Shown here: in pieces, positions 39,836 to 47,861 of the stretch
Layout: each line of letters begins with the position of its first letter
Position numbering within the stretch: position 1 is the first letter of the stretch
Assembly (NCBI GenBank): GCA_963804595.1
Contig: CAWDQZ010000017.1
Coordinates: 124,001 to 188,000 of the forward strand
Direction: 5' to 3'
Source: DASUPK01 sp963804595
Lineage (GTDB): Bacteria > Actinomycetota > Thermoleophilia > Solirubrobacterales > 70-9
Length of the DNA stretch: 64,000 nt
Position numbers and translations under genes: made by a program
The notes under the pieces: generated by a model
The model's database searches: none
The model's input: only the letters and a program-made list of their open reading frames with translations
Told to the model about the DNA's origin: nothing

Positions 39836-40182
39836 GACGTGTCACCCTCAGCGGTCCCCGGACGCGAAGCCGACGAGGCGGCGTCTGATTCTGGCTTCGG
39901 CTTGCGGTCGCGGCCTCTGAACATGCCGAGCATCCGGTCGGTGACGAGGAAGCCGCCGACGATGTTGATCGTGCCGAAGGCGATCGCGATCACGCCGATG
40001 ATCTTTTCGAGCGGGTCGTCGGCGTACCCGATGACGATCAGGCCGCCGAGCATGACGATGCCGTGGATGGCGTTGGTCTGCGACATCAGCGGCGTGTGCA
40101 GGGTCGTCGGCACCTTGGAGATGACCTCGAAGCCGACGAATGCGGCGAGGACGAAGATCGTGATCTCTGTCATCAGACTCAT
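39832..40182 (-). CDS. pntAB: NAD(P) transhydrogenase alpha subunit 2 (membrane part)
   Basis: 116 residues with three membrane helices (ITIFVLAAFVGFEVISKVP, AIHGIVMLGGLIVIGYA, IIGVIAIAFGTINIVGGFLVTDRMLGMF) and the family motif TTLHTPLMSQTNAIHG. The last 25 residues are a Ser/Ala-rich tail (ESDAASSASRPGTAEGD). It forms the membrane domain with PntB. Overlaps both neighbours by 4 bases. Confidence 0.93.
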   Translation of the reverse strand: MSLMTEITIFVLAAFVGFEVISKVPTTLHTPLMSQTNAIHGIVMLGGLIVIGYADDPLEKIIGVIAIAFGTINIVGGFLVTDRMLGMFRGRDRKPKPESDAASSASRPGTAEGDTS

Positions 40183-41300
40183 GAGCTGGCTGCCTCCTTG
40201 GCGCGTTCGCTGACGATCTCGCCGTCCTTGGTGAGAAGGGCGCCGGCGATGATCTCGTCGTCGGTGTCGATCTTGAGATTTCCCTCCTCGTCGACCAGCA
40301 GCTCGACGAGGTTCTGCAGGTTCTTGGCGTAGAGCGCCGAGGCATTGCCGGCCATCTGGCTCGGCAGGTTCGCCGGGCCGATGATCTTGACGCCGTTCAC
40401 CTCGACGGTCTCCCCGGGCTTCGAGCCCTCGACGTTGCCCCCGGTTTCGGCGGCCAGGTCGACGATCACCGAGCCGGGGTGCATGCCCTCGATTGCGTCG
40501 GCCGTGATCAGGCGGGGGGCGGGCCTGCCCGGAATCTGCGCCGTCGTGATGATCACGTCCTGGCGCTTCGCGGCCTCGCCGAGCTCCTGGCGGAGCCGCT
40601 CGTTCTCCTCGTCGGTGAGCGGGCGGGCGTAGCCGCCCTCGCCCTCGGCGTCCTTCACCGCCTCGACCTCGAGGAAGCGGCCTCCCAGCGACTGGACCTG
40701 CTCCTTGACGACCGAGCGCACGTCGAAGCCGGTGACCACGCCGCCGAGGCGCTTCGCCGTCGCGATGGCCTGGAGGCCGGCGACGCCGGCGCCGAGGACG
40801 AGGACCTTGGCCGGTGGGATCGTCCCCGCGGCCGTGGTCATCATCGGGAAGAGCTTGCCGGACTCACGGGCGGCGATCAGCACGGACATGTAGCCGCCGA
40901 GGTTCGCCTGCGAGGAGAGCGCGTCCATGGACTGCGCACGGGTGATCCGCGGAATCGCCTCCACCGCGAAGCTGGTGACGCCGGCGTCAGCGAGGGACTT
41001 GGCGAGCTCCGGGTTGCTGAGCGGCTCGAGGAAGCCGATCAGGACCTGGCCCTGCTTCAGCCGCCCGACCTCCTCGCTGGTCGGCGGCGTCACCTTGAGC
41101 ACGACGTCCGCGCTCCAAACGTCCTCGCCGACCTTGGCACCTGCGTCGGTGTATTCGGAGTCGGAATGCGCGGCGCCCTCGCCCGCGCCGGGCTCGACCG
41201 CGATCTCGACCTCCTTCGCGGTCAGCGCTTTGACCACGTCAGGCGTGAGCGCCACACGACGCTCTCCCTCAGCGGTCTCCTTTGGGACTCCGATCTTCAT
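40179..41300 (-). CDS. pntAA: NAD(P) transhydrogenase alpha subunit 1 (NAD-binding)
   Basis: 373 residues. MKIGVPKETAEGERRVALTPDVV is the typical start, KVLVLGAGVAGLQAIATAKRLGG the NAD site and AAKRQDVIITTAQIPGRPAP the mobile RQD loop that contacts the NADP domain. First gene of the pntAA-pntAB-pntB operon, coupled by 4-base overlaps. The three-gene split is the form found in many actinobacteria and alphaproteobacteria. Confidence 0.96.
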   Translation of the reverse strand: MKIGVPKETAEGERRVALTPDVVKALTAKEVEIAVEPGAGEGAAHSDSEYTDAGAKVGEDVWSADVVLKVTPPTSEEVGRLKQGQVLIGFLEPLSNPELAKSLADAGVTSFAVEAIPRITRAQSMDALSSQANLGGYMSVLIAARESGKLFPMMTTAAGTIPPAKVLVLGAGVAGLQAIATAKRLGGVVTGFDVRSVVKEQVQSLGGRFLEVEAVKDAEGEGGYARPLTDEENERLRQELGEAAKRQDVIITTAQIPGRPAPRLITADAIEGMHPGSVIVDLAAETGGNVEGSKPGETVEVNGVKIIGPANLPSQMAGNASALYAKNLQNLVELLVDEEGNLKIDTDDEIIAGALLTKDGEIVSERAKEAASS

Positions 41301-41341
41301 CTGGACGATTCACGCCCCGAGCGGCGGGTTGGGGCGGCAAT

Positions 41342-41767
41342 CTAGCCGGTTCGTGGATCCGACCACTCCGGCAGCGAAGCGCCCTCGAGAGCTTCCGCGG
41401 GCGAGGTGAAGAGCTGAACCTGGGTGATCTTTCCGTCCACGACGCGGTAGAGGTACCCGCTCTCGCTGCCGATCTCCACGCCGCTCGCCCTGCCGCTCCC
41501 GCCATGCTTCGCATCGAGGAAGACCACGCCGCCGCCGAGTTCGCGTGCCTCGATGATCTCGAAGCGGTAGTCGTCGGCAAATTGCCGGAACCAGTCGCCG
41601 AACCACTCCCCCACGGCGGTTTTCCCCTCAAATCTCCCGGCCGTGATCCCCCATCCTTCACCGATCACCAGCACGACGTCGTCGGCGTAGATATCCATCG
41701 CTCTGGCGAAGTCGCGCTCGTTTGTGGCCTCGAACTGCGCACGGACCACGTCGACATTGCTCGCCAC
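41342..41767 (-). CDS. NTF2/SnoaL-like protein
   Basis: 141 residues with a GTG start. VVRAQFEATNERDFARAMDIYADDVVLVIGEGWGITAGRFEGKTAVGEWFGDWFRQF is a typical cone-shaped NTF2-like fold start; FEIIEARELGGGVVFLDAKHGGSGRASG forms the following strands. Members include isomerases, dehydratases and non-catalytic proteins; nothing here points to one of them. Confidence 0.85.
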   Translation of the reverse strand: MASNVDVVRAQFEATNERDFARAMDIYADDVVLVIGEGWGITAGRFEGKTAVGEWFGDWFRQFADDYRFEIIEARELGGGVVFLDAKHGGSGRASGVEIGSESGYLYRVVDGKITQVQLFTSPAEALEGASLPEWSDPRTG

Positions 41768-41784
41768 GTCGGTGTCTCAGCTGC

Positions 41785-42861
41785 TCAGGCCGCAGCGCCG
41801 GCGCCGACCATGTCGGCGAGCTTCTCGAGCGTGGCGAGGTTCTGCTCGGTGTTGCCGTGCATCGGCGAGACGATCATCCGATCGACGCCGGCGTCCGCGA
41901 AGTGCTTGACGCGCTCGGCGACCTCCTCCTCGGTCCCGATCATCGCGGTGGCGTCCACCAGCTCGTCGGGAATCGCCGCGTAGGCCTCCTCCCGCTTGCC
42001 GTCGAGGTAGAGGGACTGGACCTCGTCGGCGACCTCCGCGAAGCCGAAGCGGCGGGTGAGGTCCGCGTAGAAGTTGGTCTTCTTCGAGCCCATCCCGCCG
42101 ATGTAGAGCAGCAGTCCCGCTTTGACCACGCCGCGCGCGGCGTCGAGGTCGCCGTCGATCGCGACCTGCACCGACGGAGAGACCTGGAAATCCTCGCGCG
42201 AGCGGCCGCCCTTGGCGAGACCAGCCTCGATGTGCTCGCCCCAGGCGTCCTGCCACTTGTCGACCGAGAAGAAGATCGGGATCCAGCCGTCGGCGATCTC
42301 GGCGGCGAGCTCGACCGACTTGCGGCCGATCGCTCCGAGGTAGACCGGGATCTCGTTGCGGATCGGGTGGACGTTGAGCTTCAGCGCCTTGCCCTGGCCG
42401 GTCACTCCCTGCCCCTCCTTCAGCGGGAGCGTGAAGTGCTTGCCCTCGAACTCCAGCCGGCCGTCGCGGGCGACGATCTGCTTGACGATCTCGACGTACT
42501 CGCGGGTCCGTCCCCACGGCTTCTCGTACGGGACGCCGTACCAGCCCTCCGACACCTGCGGGCCGGAGGGACCGAAGCCGAAGATGAACCGGCCGTTCGA
42601 CAGTGCGTCGATGGTCACGCCTGCCATCGCGGCGGCGGCGGGCTGGCGGGCGGGCACCTGCAGGATCGCGGCGCCCAGCCCGATCGTCTCGGTCTTGGCG
42701 GCCAGGTAGGCGAGCACGCTGACGGCGTCCGACCCGTAGGACTCCGCGGCCCAGACCGAGTCGTAGCCGAAGCCCTCGGCGGCGAGCACGATGTCGGTCG
42801 CCTCATCGCCCTGGGGGCCGATCCCCCAGTAGCCGAGGTTGAGTCCAAGCTTCAAACCCAT
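41785..42861 (-). CDS. LLM-class F420-dependent oxidoreductase
   Basis: 358 residues. KLGLNLGYWGIGPQGDEATDIVLAAEGFGYDSVWAAESYGSDAV and IGLGAAILQVPARQPAAAAMAGVTIDALSNGRFIFGFGPSGPQVSEGWYGVPYEKP are typical of the F420-dependent branch. The C-terminus VDRMIVSPMHGNTEQNLATLEKLADMV closes the barrel. It is quite different from the LLM protein at 29351, so the two probably act on different substrates. The ATG lies 9 bases after a TAGGGT box. Confidence 0.92.
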   Translation of the reverse strand: MGLKLGLNLGYWGIGPQGDEATDIVLAAEGFGYDSVWAAESYGSDAVSVLAYLAAKTETIGLGAAILQVPARQPAAAAMAGVTIDALSNGRFIFGFGPSGPQVSEGWYGVPYEKPWGRTREYVEIVKQIVARDGRLEFEGKHFTLPLKEGQGVTGQGKALKLNVHPIRNEIPVYLGAIGRKSVELAAEIADGWIPIFFSVDKWQDAWGEHIEAGLAKGGRSREDFQVSPSVQVAIDGDLDAARGVVKAGLLLYIGGMGSKKTNFYADLTRRFGFAEVADEVQSLYLDGKREEAYAAIPDELVDATAMIGTEEEVAERVKHFADAGVDRMIVSPMHGNTEQNLATLEKLADMVGAGAAA

Positions 42862-42870
42862 GTGCCGCGC

Positions 42871-42876
42871 ACCCTA
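42871..42876 (-). promoter_or_regulatory. -10 box for the LLM gene at 41785
   Basis: TAGGGT on the minus strand, 9 bases before the ATG at 42861. Confidence 0.4.
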
Positions 42877-42901
42877 CGCGAATGGCGCAGGCGGCGGGGG
42901 C

Positions 42902-44050
42902 TCAGGTCGGGAGCGATGAGTCGATCGTGAGCGTAGCGTGGCGGGTGTCGCCGCCCGCGCTGGCGGAGATGTCGAACTGGCCGTCCCCGAGACCCGCGTC
43001 GGTCGTGATCGGGAAGCTGACGCTCAGTTGACCAGCCGGGACGATGACGCTCGGCGGCACGCCGATTCCCGGATCCGAAGAGGAGAGGGTGACCGTGGTC
43101 CCGCTCGGTGGAGCCTCACAATCGAGCGTGACCGTGCCCGTGGAACCGTCGCCGGGGACCACCACGTCCGGGCTCACGGTGAGGTCGTCGGCATGCGTGG
43201 CCGGATCCGTCTCGCTCACCGACGCCGAGGCCGTGGCCTCCGACGAGCCCAGGCTCGCCGTGACCGTCACCGACGTGGAGGCTGCGAGGGCGTTGACCGA
43301 GAAGAGTGCACTGGAGGAGCCCGACGGAACCGTCACGCCGCCCGGCACCGAGAGAGCGGACGGGTCGCTGCTCACCAGAGAGACCAGGGTGTCCGAAGGG
43401 GCGGGCACGTCGAGCGAGACGCGGTTGGAGGAGAAGGGCCCGAACGTGAAGCACTGACGCTCGAGCTTCACCGACGTCACGCTGGCGGTGTCCACGACCT
43501 TGAGCTGCGCCGTCGCATTGCTCGAGCCGATCGACGCGGTGAGCGTCGCGGTGACGGGCGCGCCGATGGTCGTGCCGACCGAGAAGCTTGCCGTCGTCTC
43601 ACCGGGCGCGACGATGACGCTGGTGGGGACCGAGACGCGGGATGGGCTGCTGCTCTGCAGGTCCACCTGCTGCCCTCCGGAGGGAGCGGCGACGTCGACA
43701 GTGACGGTGCCGATCGTGGAGTTGGGCGCGAGCACGGTGCCGGCGGCGAGCGCGAGGGTGGTCACGTCCAGGGTCGGCGGTGTGACGGGTGGATCGGGCT
43801 TCTTCGGCGAGGAGGGCGTCGCCTGGCCGGGGAGGCCGCGGCCGGAGGTGGTGCCCCCGCCCGTCTGGCAACCCTTCTTCTTCTTCTTCTTCTTGCCCTT
43901 CGTCTTCTTCTTGCACTTCTTCTTGGTCTTGGCCTTCTTGGCAGCGGCGGCCTGAGGACCGCTCGACGAGAGGGCGGGCACGGCGAGGACGGCGCCGGCG
44001 AGGGCCGCCGCCAAGATCCCGATCGTGATCCTCCTGATCACCAAACTCAC
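42902..44050 (-). CDS. Secreted protein with Lys/Cys-rich tract and Ig-like repeats
   Basis: 382 residues from the GTG at 44050. A signal peptide (SLVIRRITIGILAAALAGAVLAVPALSSS) is followed by a strongly basic tract (KKAKTKKKCKKKTKGKKKK and KKKGCQ), a Gly/Pro-rich linker, and three Ig-like units of about 95 residues. Each unit has the pattern SSSPSRVSVPTSVIVAPGETTASFSV / SSDPSALSVPGGVTVPSGSSSALFSV / SSDPGIGVPPSVIVPAGQLSVSFPI. It is likely an exported surface protein whose basic tract binds anionic wall polymers; that is an inference. Two 16-base direct repeats lie upstream. Confidence 0.82.
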   Translation of the reverse strand: MSLVIRRITIGILAAALAGAVLAVPALSSSGPQAAAAKKAKTKKKCKKKTKGKKKKKKKGCQTGGGTTSGRGLPGQATPSSPKKPDPPVTPPTLDVTTLALAAGTVLAPNSTIGTVTVDVAAPSGGQQVDLQSSSPSRVSVPTSVIVAPGETTASFSVGTTIGAPVTATLTASIGSSNATAQLKVVDTASVTSVKLERQCFTFGPFSSNRVSLDVPAPSDTLVSLVSSDPSALSVPGGVTVPSGSSSALFSVNALAASTSVTVTASLGSSEATASASVSETDPATHADDLTVSPDVVVPGDGSTGTVTLDCEAPPSGTTVTLSSSDPGIGVPPSVIVPAGQLSVSFPITTDAGLGDGQFDISASAGGDTRHATLTIDSSLPT

Positions 44051-44117
44051 CTGGGATCTCTCGGCTGCGGCGCAAGCCGATTGGAGTGATCGGACCCAGG
44101 CTAGACAGACATTCATC

Positions 44118-44157
44118 CTCATTTTTGGGGTGAGGATTCGGCTCATTTTTCGGGTGA
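44118..44157. repeat. Pair of 16-base direct repeats upstream of the secreted protein gene
   Basis: CTCATTTTTGGGGTGA (44118-44133) and CTCATTTTTCGGGTGA (44142-44157) differ at one base and are 24 bases apart start to start. AT-rich runs like this are rare in the window. They lie 68-107 bases upstream of the start at 44050 and just before the plus-strand gene at 44191, so they could be binding sites for either. Confidence 0.5.
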
Positions 44158-44190
44158 AGAAGCGGTCCGTGGCAGCCGACAAAACCCCCT

Positions 44191-44376
44191 ATGACCTACG
44201 AACAGATGAACTACCGCGCGCAGCAGGCGGAGCATCTGCTCGAGCGCTTCAGCGAGCTGGAGCGCGAGCGCGAGTCGGCAGGGCTCTACGAGGAGGCTCT
44301 CGAGGCGCGCCGGCTCCGACTCGAGCAGCAGGCCGCCGTCAGCTACTGGCGCGACCGCGCGGCCGAGTCCAACTAG
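44191..44376 (+). CDS. Small coiled-coil protein, unknown function
   Basis: 61 residues: MTYEQMNYRAQQAEHLLERF, then SELERERESAGLYEEALEAR and a helical tail RLRLEQQAAVSYWRDRAAESN. It is almost entirely charged helix. No family is recognised. The absence of a good ribosome site keeps it provisional. Confidence 0.5.
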   Translation: MTYEQMNYRAQQAEHLLERFSELERERESAGLYEEALEARRLRLEQQAAVSYWRDRAAESN

Positions 44377-44410
44377 GCGCCCCCGGACGCGAAGCAGAGG
44401 AGGCGCCACG
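44376..44410 (+). repeat. Possible family A hairpin repeat, diverged copy
   Basis: GGCGCCCCCGGACGCGAAGC and AGAGGAGGCGCCAC form a GGCGCC/GGCGCC hairpin with the CGAAGCRGAGGRG core shared with the copy at 45205. The loop arrangement matches family A but the end differs. Confidence 0.35.
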
Positions 44411-44450
44411 ACGGGGCCTTGCGAAATGCTTGCGCTAGGATGGACTCACG

Positions 44451-44789
44451 ATGAGTCCGGTCCTGACGCCCACCCTGCTCGACCCGATCGCCGAGACGCT
44501 CGAGCTCACCGAGACCGAGCTCGGGCACCTCTTCGGCGTCAGCCGCCAGGCCGTCGGCCAATGGCGGGAGCGCGGGGTCCCCTCCAACCGGATGGCGAAA
44601 GTGACGACGGTCGCGGCGATCTGCGACCTCCTCGCGCACCAGCTCAAGCCCGAGCGCATCCCCGGAATCGCACGGCGCCCGGCGGACGCATACGGCGGAC
44701 TCTCGATGATCGAGATGGTCGAGCATGACCGCGAGGATGAGCTCCTCACGCTGATTCGGCGCTCGTTCGACTGGGCGTCCCCGGCGTAG
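44451..44789 (+). CDS. Xre/MbcA-type antitoxin of a RES toxin-antitoxin pair
   Basis: 112 residues. A helix-turn-helix (ETELGHLFGVSRQAVGQWRERGVP) is followed by a C-terminal segment (PADAYGGLSMIEMVEHDREDELLTLIRRSFDWASPA) that fits the toxin-binding part of Xre/ParS/MbcA antitoxins. The stop is directly followed by the ATG of the RES gene. A TAGGAT box lies 9 bases before the ATG. Such antitoxins normally repress their own operon. Confidence 0.8.
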   Translation: MSPVLTPTLLDPIAETLELTETELGHLFGVSRQAVGQWRERGVPSNRMAKVTTVAAICDLLAHQLKPERIPGIARRPADAYGGLSMIEMVEHDREDELLTLIRRSFDWASPA

Positions 44790-45350
44790 ATGCGCACGAT
44801 CCGGCGGGGCGGCCCATACCTGCGGGTGGCCGACCCACTCTGGGACGACCCGCTCGACGGCCGGTACGCCGCCGATCGAGGGAGCCGCTGGAACCCGCCC
44901 GAGTCCTTTCCGGTCGTCTACCTCTGTCGCACGATCGAGGTCGCCCGCGCGAACGTCTACCGCAAGCTCGAGGGCCAGCCCTACGGGCCCGAGGATCTGC
45001 GGACGGGGCCCGTGCTCGTGAGGACGACCGTGCGCCAGGATCGCTACGTCAACGCCGTCACAGATTCGGGGCTGCGCGACCTCGGCCTCCCCAAGACCTA
45101 TCCGCTCGACAGCCGGCGCCGGCTGGTGCCATGGCGCCGCTGTCAGCCGATCGGGCTGCGGGCCTGGGAGGCGGGCCTTCCCGGCGTCGCCGCCAGGAGC
45201 GCTGCATACGCCAGGGTGCCCGACGGGCGAAGCGGAGGGGCAACTCGTTTCACGGTGGGCGAGGAGCTGGCGTACTTCGGACGCCGCAAGCTACGGCGAG
45301 GGGCCGTCCGCCCGTTCGAGGATTGGTTCTGGGTTGAGCCTGCCGGTTAG
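44790..45350 (+). CDS. RES-domain toxin (predicted NAD+-consuming)
   Basis: 186 residues. The RES signature is present: RGSRWNPPESFPVVYLCRTIEVARANV (Arg and Glu of the active site) and a later Ser in GVAARSAAYA. RES toxins such as MbcT degrade NAD+ or modify proteins with it. Between AAYA and the conserved GEELAYFGRRKL the segment RVPDGRSGGATRFTV coincides with a family A hairpin repeat, which would be an in-frame insertion. Whether the toxin is still active with this insert is unknown. Confidence 0.78.
   Translation: MRTIRRGGPYLRVADPLWDDPLDGRYAADRGSRWNPPESFPVVYLCRTIEVARANVYRKLEGQPYGPEDLRTGPVLVRTTVRQDRYVNAVTDSGLRDLGLPKTYPLDSRRRLVPWRRCQPIGLRAWEAGLPGVAARSAAYARVPDGRSGGATRFTVGEELAYFGRRKLRRGAVRPFEDWFWVEPAG
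45205..45257 (+). repeat. Family A hairpin repeat inside the RES toxin gene
   Basis: CGCCAGGGTGCCCGACGGGC is followed by GAAGCGGAGGGGCAACTCGT and TTCACGGTG. About 37 of 50 bases match the intergenic copy at 36387. It is in frame and adds about 16 codons. Confidence 0.5.
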
Positions 45351-45374
45351 CCACGCCCTCCCGCTTCGCTAACA

Positions 45375-47861
45375 ATGCGAGCGATGAGCGCGCAGCGTCA
45401 TCCGGGTGGGCTGTCGAGCCAGGAGGCTGCGAAGCGCTTGCGCCAGCTCGGGCCGGTCGAGGATCGTTCGAGCCGCTCGGTGGCGAGCATCGTCGCGGGG
45501 AACGTTTTCACGTTCTTCAACCTGATCATCGGCATCTTCTTCGTGGTCATGCTCGCGCTCGGGCTCTTCGCCGACGCGCTCTTCGGCTTCATCGCGGTGA
45601 TCAACAGCTACATCGGTATCCGCCAGGAGCTGAAGGCGAAGGAGACGCTCGACAACCTCGCGCTCCTGGTCGCCCCGAAGGCAAAGGCCGTGCGAGACGG
45701 GGAGCTGGTGGAACTGCGCGCCGATGAGGTGGTGCCGGGCGACTGGATCCGCATCGAGCCCGGGGACCAGCTGGTCGCGGACGGCGAGGTGACCGAGAGC
45801 CGCGGCCTCACACTCGACGAGTCGATGCTCACGGGCGAGGCCGACGGCGTCCGCAAGAGGACGGGCCAGCGCGCCCTCTCCGGCTCCTTCTGCATCACGG
45901 GCTCCGGCTATTACGAGGTCGACGCCGTGCGCGAGGAAAGCTACGCCGAGAAGGTGGCCGGCGAGGCGCGCACCTTCCGGCATCCCCCCTCACCCCTCCA
46001 GGACGAGGTCAACCTGGTGCTGAAGGCGAGCACGTGGCTGATGATCCCGCTCGCGGTCGTCTTGATCTTCGCCCTGCAGGCCCGCCACACCCCACTGCAC
46101 GACGCCGCGCAGACGGCGACGGCCGGCCTGATCACGCTTATTCCGGAGGGACTGGTCCTGCTGATGAGCGTCACGCTCGCCGTCGCCGCGGTCCGCCTCG
46201 CCAGGATGGACACGCTGGTGCAGCAGATGAGCGCGCCCGAGGCCCTCGCCGCGGTCGACACGATCTGCGTGGACAAGACCGGAACGCTGACGACAGGGGA
46301 TCTCGAGCTCGTCTCGGTCGACGTCTCCGACCCCTCCGAGGCGAGCGCCGCGCAGCAAGCGCTCGCGCGCTTCGCCGCCAGCTCCGGGGAGCGGAACCGG
46401 ACACTCGAGGCGATCGCCGAGAACTATCCGGCGACCGGGGAGCGAGTCCGGGCGGAGGTCCCGTTCTCCTCGGAGTGGAAGTGGAGCGGCCTCACCCTGG
46501 GCCGCGGCCAGACCTTCGTGCTCGGCGCACCCGACGTGTTGATGGCGCGCGGCTCACTCGCCCTGCCGGTGCCGCTGCAGCGCAGCCTCGAGGAGCACAC
46601 ACGGAACGGCCGACGGGTGGTGGCCTTCGGCCGCGCCTCCGGGGGACTGCCGGACAACCCCTATTCGGATCCTCCGCCGGCGGTGACGCCCCTGGCGCTG
46701 ATCGTGCTCGAGGAGACGCTCAGGCCCGACGCTCAGGAGACAATCGCCTACATGCGCGACCAGGAGATGGACCTGAAGCTGATCTCGGGGGATGCGCCGC
46801 AGACGGTGACCGCCGTGGCCACGGCGGTCGGCATCCCTGCCGGGGCCGGAGTGGTCACCGGCGACAAGCTTCCCGAGGACCACGCAGCACTGGGACGGAT
46901 CGCGGAGGAGAACACGATCTTCTGCCGGATCCGCCCGGAGCAGAAGAAGGCGCTGGTCACCGCTCTGGCGGAGCGCGGCCGGTTCGTGGCGATGATCGGC
47001 GACGGGGTCAACGACGTGCCGGCCTTGAAGCGGGCGAGGATGGCCGTGGCGATGGGATCGGGCAGCCAGATCACGAAGGGGATCGCGGACATCGTCCTGC
47101 TCAAGGACCAGTTCTCGCGCCTGCCCCGCGCAGTCTCGGAAGGGCGCCGCATCGCCCGCAACATCCACCGCCTGGGCCGGCTGTACGTCACGAAGACCAT
47201 CTATGCCGCCGCCCTGATCGTGCTGGTGGCGATCCCCGGCTGGGCGTTCCCCTTCCTGCCTCGGCAGCTCACCCTGGCCGCCTTCCTCACCATCGGGATC
47301 CCCTCCTTCGTCCTAGCCCTGGCGCCGAGCGACGGGCCGCTCTACAGGGGCCGGCTGCTGCGCGCGTTGGCCGCGTTCGCGGTCCCGGCCGGGCTCGCGA
47401 TCGCCGCCGCCTCGCTGGCGAGCTTCTTCCTGGTCGACACCGTCTTCGGCGGCTCCCTTGAAGCGGGCCGGACCGCCGCCACCACCACACTCGTCGTCCT
47501 CGGGCTCTGCTTCATCCTGCTGCTCGAGCGCGGCCCCGGCAGGGAGGACATCGCGATCCAGAGCTACATGCTCGCGCTCGTCGCTGCGCTGGGCGCCCTG
47601 TACGCCCTGGCCCTCGCCGTCCCCGTGGCGCGCGACTTCTTCGACCTGACGCCGATGGGCGGGGGCCAGCTGTTCCTGGCGCTGCTCTCGGCCGCCGCCG
47701 GGCTGGTGCTTGCGAGCGTCGTCTGGCGGGTCCCGATCATCGAGCAGCTCGAGGAGCGACCGCCACCTCCCGACGAGGCACCGACGGGGCCGGTCACGGC
47801 CGCGCTGCAGGCCGCGCCGGCTCGGGCCGTGCCGCAGACCCGGACGTCGGGGCAGGGCTGA
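45375..47861 (+). CDS. Cation-transporting P-type ATPase, CtpE-like
   Basis: 828 residues. The phosphorylation motif is CVDKTGTLT, with LDESMLTGEADGV in the actuator domain and MIGDGVNDVPALKRARMAVAMGSG in the hinge. Membrane helix 4 has LITLIPEGLVLLMSVTLA, an IPEG variant like that of M. tuberculosis CtpE, a proposed calcium transporter, so a Ca2+ or related cation role is the best guess. Ten membrane helices are expected. The stop overlaps the start of pyruvate kinase (TGATG), which suggests co-expression. Confidence 0.88.
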   Translation: MRAMSAQRHPGGLSSQEAAKRLRQLGPVEDRSSRSVASIVAGNVFTFFNLIIGIFFVVMLALGLFADALFGFIAVINSYIGIRQELKAKETLDNLALLVAPKAKAVRDGELVELRADEVVPGDWIRIEPGDQLVADGEVTESRGLTLDESMLTGEADGVRKRTGQRALSGSFCITGSGYYEVDAVREESYAEKVAGEARTFRHPPSPLQDEVNLVLKASTWLMIPLAVVLIFALQARHTPLHDAAQTATAGLITLIPEGLVLLMSVTLAVAAVRLARMDTLVQQMSAPEALAAVDTICVDKTGTLTTGDLELVSVDVSDPSEASAAQQALARFAASSGERNRTLEAIAENYPATGERVRAEVPFSSEWKWSGLTLGRGQTFVLGAPDVLMARGSLALPVPLQRSLEEHTRNGRRVVAFGRASGGLPDNPYSDPPPAVTPLALIVLEETLRPDAQETIAYMRDQEMDLKLISGDAPQTVTAVATAVGIPAGAGVVTGDKLPEDHAALGRIAEENTIFCRIRPEQKKALVTALAERGRFVAMIGDGVNDVPALKRARMAVAMGSGSQITKGIADIVLLKDQFSRLPRAVSEGRRIARNIHRLGRLYVTKTIYAAALIVLVAIPGWAFPFLPRQLTLAAFLTIGIPSFVLALAPSDGPLYRGRLLRALAAFAVPAGLAIAAASLASFFLVDTVFGGSLEAGRTAATTTLVVLGLCFILLLERGPGREDIAIQSYMLALVAALGALYALALAVPVARDFFDLTPMGGGQLFLALLSAAAGLVLASVVWRVPIIEQLEERPPPPDEAPTGPVTAALQAAPARAVPQTRTSGQG

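Noticed and set aside
39841..39900. Family A repeat in the 3' end of pntAB
   Set aside because: Only the short string CCCCGGACGCGAAGC is shared with the diverged copy at 44376; the hairpin arms are absent.
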